A stretch of DNA of 62,906 bases from Desulfovibrio sp. (GCA_024699605.1 JAILPJ010000093.1:1-62906); one strand, 5' to 3'. Shown: positions 53,042 to 59,543, counted from the first letter of the stretch. Program-made: numbers and translations. Notes: a model not told the origin generated them from the letters alone.

Positions 53042-53428
53042 GTGCGCATCCTCCTTGTCCTTTTCCTTGTGCTTAGTGCAGCCTGCGCCAAAGTGCCAGA
53101 TACCCCCAGCCCTGAACCTGTCCAAAGCTTACCCGACTGTCACGAGGCCTGGGTCTACGCTCCTGGCAATTATATTTTAGAGCTCGAAGCCCAATCCACG
53201 GTCACACTTAATCCCAAACACTGGGATTTCCCGCTGTTCTGCTCAGCCCAGGAGGCGGGGCAGGCTCTCCATGAGGAAATAGCCAATCAAAGGCTTCCTC
53301 AAGGTCATTGGGCGCTTTTTCGCCTTGAAGGCGATTTTCAAGAGCTCGCAAGCTATGAACACGAAAAAATCCTCTTGCAAAAAAAAGCAAGACTTGTGGA
53401 CTGGCAGTCATGGCCCAAGACACGCTGA
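53042..53428 (+). CDS. Small predicted lipoprotein
   Basis: This 128-residue protein starts at GTG 53042 with a signal peptide and lipobox: MRILLVLFLVLSAACAKVPD (Cys at about 15). The mature part contains no motif I recognise; it has GNYILELEAQSTVTLNPK and a short coiled stretch. It overlaps the next gene by 19 bases, which indicates coupled translation with the acetyltransferase-like gene. Confidence 0.65.
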   Translation: MRILLVLFLVLSAACAKVPDTPSPEPVQSLPDCHEAWVYAPGNYILELEAQSTVTLNPKHWDFPLFCSAQEAGQALHEEIANQRLPQGHWALFRLEGDFQELASYEHEKILLQKKARLVDWQSWPKTR

Positions 53429-54456
53429 AAAACGCTCAGCAATCTTCTGTCAACCTCCTCTTTGAGCCAATCCAGGAGCAAGGTCAGGAAGAACGGGAGA
53501 GTCTATGGCAACACGCAGCACGCAACAGCGAATTGCCTGATCCATACTGCAGTGAGCCAGACTGGGTGATGAGCTATCATCTCACCCATGGTCGAAAGCG
53601 TCCCATGCTGATGCTTTTTGAACATGGCAATGCCGTCATTCTGGCTCAAGAAAAAATGTTCAATGGGGAACCTGTCTTTGTCTCTCCTGAATCCTCATGG
53701 CTCTATGACCGTCCCCTGCTCGGAGCAGACCCACTTCCGCTCTTTTTCCATGCTATAGACCTCATTGAAAAGCATTTTGGCAAAAATCAGATGCCCCCCA
53801 TTATCCTGGGGGGCATCTGGCCTCATCATCCTCTCTCCAATGAATTGCTCTTCAATCTTGGCCATATTTTCTCCTTCTTCCTCTACAATCAGGGCAAACA
53901 GTGCGCGGCTTCCCTTGAAGGAGGTGTTGATGGGTTTCTCTCACGCCGTTCGCCCAATTTCCGGGCAAAATTGAAGAAAGCACTGCGCAAAGCCCATGCA
54001 GCGGCTATCTCCTATGAACGCGTGGCACCTCAAACACAGGCAGAGGTCGACGCGACGTTCAGCCGCATGCTCAAAGTGGAAGCCCAAAGTTGGAAGGGGC
54101 AAGAAGATAATGGCATCTTACATCCTCTGGCTGGCGAATTCTACAAGGAACTCTTGCGCCGTCAGGCCAGAAAGCATACAGCCCGTGTGATTTTTGCCAG
54201 ACATGAGGCGTGTGATATCGGCTTCATCTTCGGCGGGCTCACCGGCGTTATCTACCGAGGACAGCAATTCAGCTACGATCTCCATTGGAAAGAGTTTTCT
54301 ATCGGCAATACGCTGCAATATGAGCAGATCTCCTGGCTGTGCGAAGAAGGCGCATTACGTTACGATATGGGCCCCATTTCAGGCCCCAAGATGAGCTACA
54401 AAGCGCACTGGACCGAGCTCATCTTTCCCCTTGAAAGCTGGATTTTACGCCGCTAA
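53410..54456 (+). CDS. BioF2/FemAB-like GNAT acetyltransferase
   Basis: This 348-residue protein has two GNAT-like halves: the first includes MLMLFEHGNAVILAQEKMF and the second RRSPNFRAKLKKALRKAH, SRMLKVEAQSWKG, then HEACDIGFIFGGLTGVIYRGQQFSYD. This is the BioF2/CelD-type acetyltransferase pattern found in polysaccharide clusters, near the FemAB peptidyl-transferase fold. It would acylate a glycan amino group. A strong intragenic inverted repeat lies at 53789-53818. It is the last gene before the micropeptide region. Confidence 0.75.
   Translation: MAQDTLKNAQQSSVNLLFEPIQEQGQEERESLWQHAARNSELPDPYCSEPDWVMSYHLTHGRKRPMLMLFEHGNAVILAQEKMFNGEPVFVSPESSWLYDRPLLGADPLPLFFHAIDLIEKHFGKNQMPPIILGGIWPHHPLSNELLFNLGHIFSFFLYNQGKQCAASLEGGVDGFLSRRSPNFRAKLKKALRKAHAAAISYERVAPQTQAEVDATFSRMLKVEAQSWKGQEDNGILHPLAGEFYKELLRRQARKHTARVIFARHEACDIGFIFGGLTGVIYRGQQFSYDLHWKEFSIGNTLQYEQISWLCEEGALRYDMGPISGPKMSYKAHWTELIFPLESWILRR
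53789..53818 (+). other. Perfect 11-bp inverted repeat within a coding region
   Basis: AGATGCCCCCC, an 8-base loop, then GGGGGGCATCT. The stem is GC-rich and strong in both DNA and RNA, and it lies in the frame encoding QMPPIILGGIWP. There is no T-run after it, so it is not a normal terminator. Confidence 0.8.
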
Positions 54457-54493
54457 ACTCCTTGCAAGATCAAAACTGCGCAGGCTTTGTGCA

Positions 54494-54520
54494 TAAAAAA
54501 AGGCCGCCACAAGGGCGGTC
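54494..54520 (-). terminator. Terminator of micropeptide unit 1
   Basis: On the minus strand GACCGCC / GGCGGCC (one wobble) with a 5-base loop is followed by seven T. It lies about 200 bases beyond the stop codon of the peptide at 54720. Confidence 0.75.
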
Positions 54521-54719
54521 TCGAGAAGGACACGTTTTCCTCGCAAAGGAGCGATAGTCGCTGCTGCTTCCTTTGCTTTTTTTTCGTCTTTTTCTTGCCT
54601 CAAGCTGTCTGTTCAGAAAAAACCGTGACCCTGCTGCTGATCAGATTTCTTCGAAAAAGACATACGCTTGGCTCGAAAAGACAGAAAAACCTTTCGCTCT
54701 AACAAGCTCAAGACGGCTG

Positions 54720-54812
54720 CTAGCAATGATTGTTGACCTCATCAATGTTGTGCGCAAAAAACATACCCAAGAGCACCTCAGCGAAAACGGCGAATCCGAA
54801 CAAAATTTCCAT
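54720..54812 (-). CDS. Micropeptide P1 (MEIL family, 30 aa)
   Basis: This is a 30-residue peptide starting MEILFGFAVFAEVLLGMFFA and ending in a short polar tail (HNIDEVNNHC). The first 20 residues can form one transmembrane helix with a Glu at position 12 in its middle and an initial Met-Glu. AGGAGG lies 5 bases before the ATG, and a sigma-54 promoter 59 bases upstream. It is one of five paralogues on this strand; the Met-Glu-Ile-Leu start, the central Glu and the Phe-Ala-His end of the helix are shared with P4 and P5. I know no characterised family that matches. Confidence 0.7.
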   Translation of the reverse strand: MEILFGFAVFAEVLLGMFFAHNIDEVNNHC

Positions 54813-54870
54813 GACAGCCTCCTCTTCGAAAAATCTTTCCAATGTTTTTATGATCTTCTGTCAAAACTTA

Positions 54871-54886
54871 TGCAAAGCCTATGCCA
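54871..54886 (-). promoter_or_regulatory. Sigma-54 promoter of unit 1
   Basis: On the minus strand TGGCATA-GGCT-TTGCA, preceded by AGAAT as in the other units. Confidence 0.75.
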
Positions 54887-54996
54887 ATTCTAAAGATTTT
54901 TCTCGTTTTCTTCCTGAACGGCTATACAAGGACCTTGCAAGTTTTTCAGGGCTGTCATTTTCCTTACGCCAGTAAAATTCCAGAAAAATCGTTACG

Positions 54997-55015
54997 CATT
55001 GTCAAAAATTTGTCA
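54997..55015 (-). promoter_or_regulatory. Putative activator site upstream of P1
   Basis: The plus-strand sequence CATTGTCAAAAATTTGTCA lies 111 bases upstream of the P1 -24 element. The first 15 bases recur exactly at 58028, 112 bases upstream of the P5 promoter. This is a typical distance for a sigma-54 enhancer-binding protein. Confidence 0.5.
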
Positions 55016-55163
55016 TCGCATTGGCTTTTTTCTCTATCCTATCAGCGGCTAACTCATCACGAAAAGCCTCTGGTCAAAGCGGGGCTGAGCAAGCACCAAT
55101 CTCCGTCAGATTTCTGCCGCAACTTCCTCTGCAATTGATCAAAGGCTTTCTTCTCGCTTATCC

Positions 55164-55206
55164 AAAAAGAAAGCCCCAGCGGAATTTCACAATCCCTCTA
55201 GGGCTT
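55164..55206 (-). terminator. Terminator of micropeptide unit 2
   Basis: On the minus strand AAGCCCTAG, a loop of about 24 bases, then CTGGGGCTT and TCTTTTTGG. The stop codon of the second mini-ORF lies in the first arm. Confidence 0.7.
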
Positions 55207-55285
55207 AGCCGCACAGAACGAGTTTCTGCGCTATAACTGGGCAATACACAGGGTCTCGCCCCTTGCCTCTTCTTCGTGTTCTCAT
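55205..55285 (-). CDS. Basic mini-ORF in unit 2 (26 aa)
   Basis: A 26-codon frame with GAGGAG 6 bases before the ATG, starting MRTRRRGKGRDPVYCPV. It lies 93 bases after the P2 stop on the same predicted transcript. Related frames occur in units 3 and 4. Compared with unit 4 it has a one-base deletion after CCCAGT that changes the C terminus. Expression is unproven. Confidence 0.4.
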   Translation of the reverse strand: MRTRRRGKGRDPVYCPVIAQKLVLCG

Positions 55286-55378
55286 GTCTTACTCCTCACC
55301 ATTCTTCTATCCAGTGGCTGATCAAAGCCGCTCTTAGGAGCGGACAAGGCCTGATCGCTGCTCCAGAATCTTGCCTTC

Positions 55379-55465
55379 TTAATTGAAGACCTGTACAGAA
55401 CCCTGCTCGAATACGACACTCAGAATAATCTCAGCAATCACAGCGCAAGCCAGTAAGATTTCCAT
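55379..55465 (-). CDS. Micropeptide P2 (MEIL family, 28 aa)
   Basis: A 28-residue peptide starting MEILLACAVIAEIILSVVFE and ending QGSVQVFN. GGGAG lies 6 bases before the ATG. It differs from P1, P4 and P5 in ending its helix Phe-Glu-Gln instead of Phe-Ala-His. The P3 copy, 540 bases away, encodes the identical peptide with a single synonymous difference in codon 4. It has its own sigma-54 promoter at 55540-55555. Confidence 0.7.
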   Translation of the reverse strand: MEILLACAVIAEIILSVVFEQGSVQVFN

Positions 55466-55539
55466 GACACGCTCCCAGTCTGTAAATGGTCTGAAGAAAT
55501 TCCGGCCACCCTTCACAACAACCTTTCGCCAATATTCTA

Positions 55540-55555
55540 TGCAAATATTATGCCA
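55540..55555 (-). promoter_or_regulatory. Sigma-54 promoter of unit 2
   Basis: On the minus strand TGGCATA-ATAT-TTGCA, 75 bases before the P2 start codon. Confidence 0.75.
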
Positions 55556-55704
55556 ATTCTAGAGATTGTTGTCCTTTTCTTGCCATACGGCCTTGACTGA
55601 GAGAATTGAGACCACCTTTTGTCTGTCAAAATGCCCTTGCCTGACAAAATGACGTCATCTTGACGCATCAACAAAGGCTGATTTCTGGGCTTTGCCGCTC
55701 ATCC

Positions 55705-55747
55705 AAAAAGAAAGCCCCAGCGGAATTTCACAATCCCTCTAGGGCTT
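55705..55747 (-). terminator. Terminator of micropeptide unit 3
   Basis: Same stem-loop as in unit 2 (AAGCCCTAG / CTGGGGCTT then TCTTTTTGG). Confidence 0.7.
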
Positions 55748-55826
55748 AGCCGCGCAGTACGAGTTTCTGCGCTATAACTGGGCAATACACAGGGTCTCGC
55801 TCCTTGCCTCTTCTTCGTGTTCTCAT
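55746..55826 (-). CDS. Basic mini-ORF in unit 3 (26 aa)
   Basis: A 26-codon frame beginning MRTRRRGKERDPVYCPV with GAGGAG upstream, differing from the unit 2 frame at a few positions including Gly9 to Glu and Cys25 to Arg. Same placement 93 bases after the peptide stop. Confidence 0.4.
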   Translation of the reverse strand: MRTRRRGKERDPVYCPVIAQKLVLRG

Positions 55827-55918
55827 GTCTTACTCCTCACCATTCTGCTATCCAGTGGTTGATCCAAGCCGCTCTTAGGAGGGACAAGACCTGATCGTTG
55901 CTCCAGGATCTTGCCTTT

Positions 55919-56005
55919 TTAATTGAAGACCTGTACAGAACCCTGCTCGAATACGACACTCAGAATAATCTCAGCAATCACAGCGCAAGCCAGCAAGATT
56001 TCCAT
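55919..56005 (-). CDS. Micropeptide P3 (MEIL family, 28 aa)
   Basis: Identical in protein sequence to P2 (start MEILLACAVIAEIILSVVFE) and preceded by the same GGGAG site. The only base change inside the gene is synonymous. The identity, with other changes scattered in the non-coding parts of the two 540-bp units, is compatible with a recent duplication under coding constraint or with gene conversion. Confidence 0.7.
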   Translation of the reverse strand: MEILLACAVIAEIILSVVFEQGSVQVFN

Positions 56006-56079
56006 GACACGCTCCCAGTCTGTAAATGCTCTGAAAAAATTCCGGTCACCCTTCACAACAACCTTTCGCCAATATTCTA

Positions 56080-56095
56080 TGCAAATATTATGCCA
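56080..56095 (-). promoter_or_regulatory. Sigma-54 promoter of unit 3
   Basis: Identical to the unit 2 promoter: TGGCATA-ATAT-TTGCA, 75 bases before the start codon. Confidence 0.75.
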
Positions 56096-56244
56096 ATTCT
56101 AGAGATTGTTGTCCTTTTCTTGCCATACGGCCTTGACTGAGAGAATTGAGACCACCTTGTGTCTGTCAAAATACCCATGCCTGACAAAATGACGTCATCT
56201 TGACGCATCAACAAGCGCTGATTTCTGGGCTTTGCCGCTCATCC

Positions 56245-56287
56245 AAAAAGAAAGCCCCAGCGGAATTTCACAATCCCTCTAGGGCTT
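56245..56287 (-). terminator. Terminator of micropeptide unit 4
   Basis: Same stem-loop as units 2 and 3; the stop codon of the unit 4 mini-ORF falls in the loop side of its first arm. Confidence 0.7.
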
Positions 56288-56380
56288 CGCTTTACGCACA
56301 GAACGAATTTCTGCGCTATACACTGGGCAATACACAGGGTCTCGCCCATTTCTGCCATTACCTTTTCTTCGTTTTCTCAT
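56279..56380 (-). CDS. Basic mini-ORF in unit 4 (33 aa)
   Basis: A 33-codon frame starting MRKRRKGNGRNGRDPVYCPV with GAGGAG 6 bases upstream. Relative to units 2 and 3 it has a 9-base in-frame insertion near the N terminus and one extra base after CCCAGT, so its C terminus reads YSAEIRSVRKAKP. This may be the ancestral frame. Confidence 0.45.
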   Translation of the reverse strand: MRKRRKGNGRNGRDPVYCPVYSAEIRSVRKAKP

Positions 56381-56485
56381 GTCTTACTCCTCACCGTTCT
56401 CCTATCCAGTGGCTGATCAAAGCCGCTCTTAGGAGCGAACAAGATCTGGCCGGCCTGAAAACGTGGCAATGTATTCTGGCAGAAT

Positions 56486-56593
56486 TCAGCAATACTGTTG
56501 CCAGCCTTGATTGGGACCATGGCCAATACGGTGTGCGAATACGATGACCATCAACACCTCGGCAAAGACAAAGCAACCCAGTAAAATCTCCAT
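56486..56593 (-). CDS. Micropeptide P4 (MEIL family, 35 aa)
   Basis: A 35-residue peptide starting MEILLGCFVFAEVLMVIVFA and continuing HRIGHGPNQGWQQYC. GGGAGG lies 5 bases before the ATG. One transmembrane helix with Glu12, then a polar tail with Trp and aromatic residues. Its sigma-54 promoter is at 56668-56683. P4 and P5 share the longer tail (W-Q-x-Y near the end). Confidence 0.7.
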   Translation of the reverse strand: MEILLGCFVFAEVLMVIVFAHRIGHGPNQGWQQYC

Positions 56594-56667
56594 GACGACC
56601 TCCCGTTTCTTTGGTGAAATGTCTGAAAAATGGCCTCATTATCAGCGCAAGCTTTCATGATTAGAAT

Positions 56668-56683
56668 TGCAAGCCTTATGCCA
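56668..56683 (-). promoter_or_regulatory. Sigma-54 promoter of unit 4
   Basis: On the minus strand TGGCATA-AGGC-TTGCA, 75 bases before the P4 start codon. A TGACAAAAATTCGTC motif lies about 95 bases further upstream (56778-56795). Confidence 0.75.
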
Positions 56684-56963
56684 ATTGCCTACTCTCTCCA
56701 GACAAGCCGCCTAAACCGAGAGACTTGAAAATTGTTGACCACAGTCTTTTGCCAGTAAAGCCTGCAGACACGACGTAGATGACAAAAATTCGTCCTTGTC
56801 CACAACTATCAGAGCATTGCTCCCAGACAAAAATCTGCCTCAAGCCGGTACAATTGCTTTGCTCACGCTATGCAAAACGCTTTTTGAAGTCACAGTTTGC
56901 CAGGTGATGTTCCAGAGTACTTTTTTCAAACTGACAGATGCCTACCGGTTAACTGCCCCCTCT

Positions 56964-57455
56964 TCAAAGGGATTCCAAGAGACCATGATGCCTCTGGGCA
57001 ATACTCAGCCCTCGAGTCTCCCTGCGCAAGAAAGCGCTGTTTAACCTCGCTGCACTGGCTTGACAAAAGTCAGTCTTGCGCACGCAACCTCGTAACGTGC
57101 AGGGCTCGGCGCAGCAAATACGCCGACTGTCACCGTCAGGCATCCGCTTCACGCCACTGCCTTTTCGTAAAAATCTTTTCTTCAGACTGGATCGGTTCGA
57201 TGAACCGCAACTCATGTACGTTGTAGCCGGCCTATCCGGCGACGAAATTCCCCCCTTCCTGCAGCTGGGATCAATCTTCATGACAACTTCGGAGACAACA
57301 CTATCCCTGAGCAATCTGTCCACCAAACGGATGGTGAACGGATGCATCCTATGAACGCGGGCACGCCGGCGTTCAAGCAATTGCCGCGCCCTTTTTTCTG
57401 AGCAGGGAGTCAGCGACTTCTTATGCCTATCAAGAACAAAAACGGCCAATTTCAA
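56964..57455 (-). pseudogene. Degenerate IscB-like (RRXRR-domain) relic
   Basis: The first 70 residues of this 163-codon frame read like the N terminus of IscB: LAVFVLDRHKKSLTPCSEKR, then ARQLLERRRARVHRMHPFTI and RLVDRLLRD, followed by VVMKIDPSCRKGGIS in place of the RuvC-I motif KIDPGSKTTGIA. IscB is the OMEGA RNA-guided nuclease carried by IS200/IS605-like elements and related to the ancestor of Cas9. The intact protein has about 400-500 residues with split RuvC and an HNH domain; here the middle is missing and the end cannot be matched reliably. It is almost certainly non-functional. The frame opens with TTG and sits between micropeptide units 4 and 5. Confidence 0.7.
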
Positions 57456-57729
57456 AATCCCCTGTAAAGGGCAATGTTACGCGCAGTATGCGCTGCGCCT
57501 CATCTCGCCAAGGTTAACACTGGCTTTGTGAGCTCATTGCTTTCGTTCCCACACCTGGATTGCCTCCGTGCCATACGGATTGTCTTTTTTCAAAGAGCGT
57601 TCTTATGCCAACGTAGCCTTCAATGATTTGGCGGCTCAAACGCCCCTAAAAGTTTTGGCATTCTCCAGGCTTCGTCCAAAAGCACAGAGTGACTGACGGA
57701 AAAAATCCACAAGATCAATCACAGACTGG
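57456..57729. other. Sequence between unit 5 and the IscB relic
   Basis: No convincing gene. This is where a guide-RNA region of an IscB element would lie; a small GCGCA-GTA-TGCGC hairpin is at about 57481-57493. No terminator for unit 5 is visible, perhaps because the relic inserted here. A 24-codon frame starting MARRQSRCGNE lies here without a ribosome binding site. Confidence 0.35.
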
Positions 57730-57834
57730 TTAATAGCGCTGCCAGATTTTGCTTGTGGGCTGACTACTCCGATGCGCGAAGAACATACCCAATACGACCT
57801 CAACGAAGACGGCGCAGCCCAATAAAATTTCCAT
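57730..57834 (-). CDS. Micropeptide P5 (MEIL family, 34 aa)
   Basis: A 34-residue peptide starting MEILLGCAVFVEVVLGMFFA and continuing HRSSQPTSKIWQRY. AGGAGG lies 5 bases before the ATG. It shares Met-Glu-Ile-Leu-Leu-Gly-Cys, Glu12 and Phe-Ala-His-Arg with P4. Promoter at 57901-57916. This is the most upstream unit in the array. Confidence 0.7.
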   Translation of the reverse strand: MEILLGCAVFVEVVLGMFFAHRSSQPTSKIWQRY

Positions 57835-57900
57835 GAATACCTCCTCTAATGTCTGTACAGTGAATCTTCAAGATCAAAAGATTCCTATGCCCGAAATATA

Positions 57901-57916
57901 TGCAAATTTCATGCCA
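57901..57916 (-). promoter_or_regulatory. Sigma-54 promoter of unit 5
   Basis: On the minus strand TGGCATG-AAAT-TTGCA, 67 bases before the P5 start codon. Confidence 0.75.
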
Positions 57917-58027
57917 ATTCTAGAGATTTTTTTTCATCTCTTACGCAATCTTTCGTTAAGGAGACTACAAGGTATTCACAGTTTTCTCATCTTCTTCGCC
58001 AACATAAGTTCAGGAGAAAAATTTTCC

Positions 58028-58042
58028 CATTGTCAAAAATTT
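58028..58042 (-). promoter_or_regulatory. Putative activator site upstream of P5
   Basis: The plus-strand sequence CATTGTCAAAAATTT is identical to the first 15 bases of the site upstream of P1 and lies at the same distance (112 bases) from the -24 element. Confidence 0.5.
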
Positions 58043-58168
58043 ATGGTGAACAAAGCGCATTTTTTTCCTCCCGCATAAGGACTTGTACGTTGACGCTCTG
58101 CAAGGAGCATCCAAAGCCAGCAAAAGCTCTTCACAGAAGCGTTTGTTGTGACGGAATACCAAGAGCCA

Positions 58169-58219
58169 TCAACACAGACAAAAATCACCCGAAAACCGTG
58201 GCCGAGTGGCATGGCTCAT
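58169..58219 (-). other. Isolated 16-codon frame with a good ribosome binding site
   Basis: A minus-strand frame MSHATRPRFSGDFCLC follows GAGGAG by 5 bases. It could be the remnant of a sixth unit mini-ORF or chance. No promoter was found; it lies 30 bases after the argJ terminator. Confidence 0.25.
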
Positions 58220-58251
58220 TCGTACTCCTCTGAGTCAGCAGCGTTTTTGAC

Positions 58252-58290
58252 AAAAAATAGCGAGCCACGACAGCAAGTATCGTGGCTCGC
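58252..58290 (-). terminator. Rho-independent terminator after argJ
   Basis: On the minus strand the perfect 11-bp stem GCGAGCCACGA / TCGTGGCTCGC with a 9-base loop is followed by TATTTTTTG. It lies about 60 bases after the argJ stop. Confidence 0.9.
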
Positions 58291-58351
58291 ACAGAAGATT
58301 TAATGACTTTGCGCCGAGAACAAACAAGGCTCAAGCAACAGCCTTTTGCAT

Positions 58352-59539
58352 TCAGGAGCGATAATCCGCGTTCAGGGAAACGTATTCGTGACCAAGATCC
58401 GAGGCCTCATGCCGATAGCAGCCTGGACCGTCACCGAGATCGATGTCCACGGCAATATCTTCGGCTTTCAGCCTTTCGGCCAGCTCCTCTTCAAGATCGT
58501 CGTTAACCGGCTGTCCCTGCCTAAAACGCTGGATGCCACAGAGACTCAAACTAACTTTTTCCGGCTCATAATCGGCTCCACTGTAACCCACAGCCGTAAT
58601 AATCCGGCCCCAGTTACCATCGCCCCCATAAATAGCTGTTTTCACAAGCTGCGAACGACCAACGGCACGAGCCACCTTTTCTGCCTGCAGAGTATCACGC
58701 GCGCCATGAACCACGATATGCATAACCTTGCTTGCACCTTCACCGTCTTTGACAAGCATATGGGAAACCTTGCGCAAAATATCGGTCAAAGCCTCTTCAA
58801 AAACAGCAAGGTCCTCAGCGGTTTCCAATGACACATTGGCGCGGCCATTGGCCAGACCAACGATGGTATCATTGGTTGAGGTATCGCCATCCACAGAAAC
58901 ACGGTTAAAAGTTTGCTCAACAGCGCGAGCAAACATTCCCTGCCAAACATTCTGGGCAATGGCCGCATCGGTCAAGCAAACACAAAGCATGGTAGCCATA
59001 TTGGGGCAGATCATACCGGCCCCCTTGGCCATCACGGTCAAGCGTACTGTCCCTTTGGCCAGAGCAAGATCGCGTGAAGCGAACTTGGGAAAAGCATCCG
59101 TGGTCATAAAAGCTCTGGTAAAACCTTCGGCATCACGACTGCCAAGATTGTTGACAAGCTCTGGCAACGCCGCTCGAAAGCAGTCCATTTTCAGCTGCGC
59201 GCCTATAACGCCAGTGGAAAGAGGAACAACCGAAGTCTCAGCAATGCCAAAATTGTCGCCAATAAGCTTCTGACAGTCATGGACATTACGCATACCTTGG
59301 TCACCGGTACAGGCATTAGCCTGGCCAGAATTGGCCACAACAGCCCGTACAGGTTGACCAGATGCCAAAATCTCGCGGCAAACAAGCACCGGAGCGGCAC
59401 AAAAACGATTCTGGGTAAACAAGCCAGCAAAAACACAATCCGCATCCGAGATCAAAAGCCCCAGATCATAACGATCCTTGGCCTTAAAACCCGCCTTGGC
59501 ACTACTCGCCCGAAAGCCCTGGGGCAAATCATCCAACAT
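58352..59539 (-). CDS. argJ: Bifunctional ornithine acetyltransferase / N-acetylglutamate synthase
   Basis: This 395-residue ArgJ is autoproteolytic: the cleavage site lies in GMICPNMATMLCVC, where Thr of the ATML motif becomes the nucleophile of the beta subunit. VSVDGDTSTNDTIVG and AIYGGDGNWGRIITAVG match the family. It recycles the acetyl group of acetylornithine to glutamate in arginine synthesis. The usual oxyanion segment KGSGMI is KGAGMI here. The start ATG has GGAGG only 6 bases away, which is contiguous with the T-run of the fusA terminator. Confidence 0.95.
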   Translation of the reverse strand: MLDDLPQGFRASSAKAGFKAKDRYDLGLLISDADCVFAGLFTQNRFCAAPVLVCREILASGQPVRAVVANSGQANACTGDQGMRNVHDCQKLIGDNFGIAETSVVPLSTGVIGAQLKMDCFRAALPELVNNLGSRDAEGFTRAFMTTDAFPKFASRDLALAKGTVRLTVMAKGAGMICPNMATMLCVCLTDAAIAQNVWQGMFARAVEQTFNRVSVDGDTSTNDTIVGLANGRANVSLETAEDLAVFEEALTDILRKVSHMLVKDGEGASKVMHIVVHGARDTLQAEKVARAVGRSQLVKTAIYGGDGNWGRIITAVGYSGADYEPEKVSLSLCGIQRFRQGQPVNDDLEEELAERLKAEDIAVDIDLGDGPGCYRHEASDLGHEYVSLNADYRS

Positions 59540-59543
59540 ACTT

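Larger units (their letters stand above)
55160..55700 (-). repeat. 540-bp tandem direct repeat, copy 1
   Basis: This unit holds the terminator, second mini-ORF, P2 peptide gene, sigma-54 promoter and upstream activator motif. It is nearly identical over its whole length to 55701-56240. Confidence 0.85.
55701..56240 (-). repeat. 540-bp tandem direct repeat, copy 2
   Basis: Nearly identical to 55160-55700; a third partial copy follows at 56241-56450 before diverging. Confidence 0.85.

Noticed and set aside
54481-54893. Plus-strand small frames over unit 1 and its terminator
   Set aside because: They run through the terminator stem and lack ribosome binding sites; the minus-strand unit explains the conservation better.
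55160-56287. CRISPR-like array
   Set aside because: The repeats are 540 bp and contain genes and promoters; there are no short repeats with unique spacers.
54720-57834. Micropeptides as ordinary type I toxins of the Ldr or Hok families
   Set aside because: No sequence match, a conserved Glu within the helix and individual sigma-54 promoters do not fit; no antisense promoter was recognised. The analogy is kept only for repeat layout.
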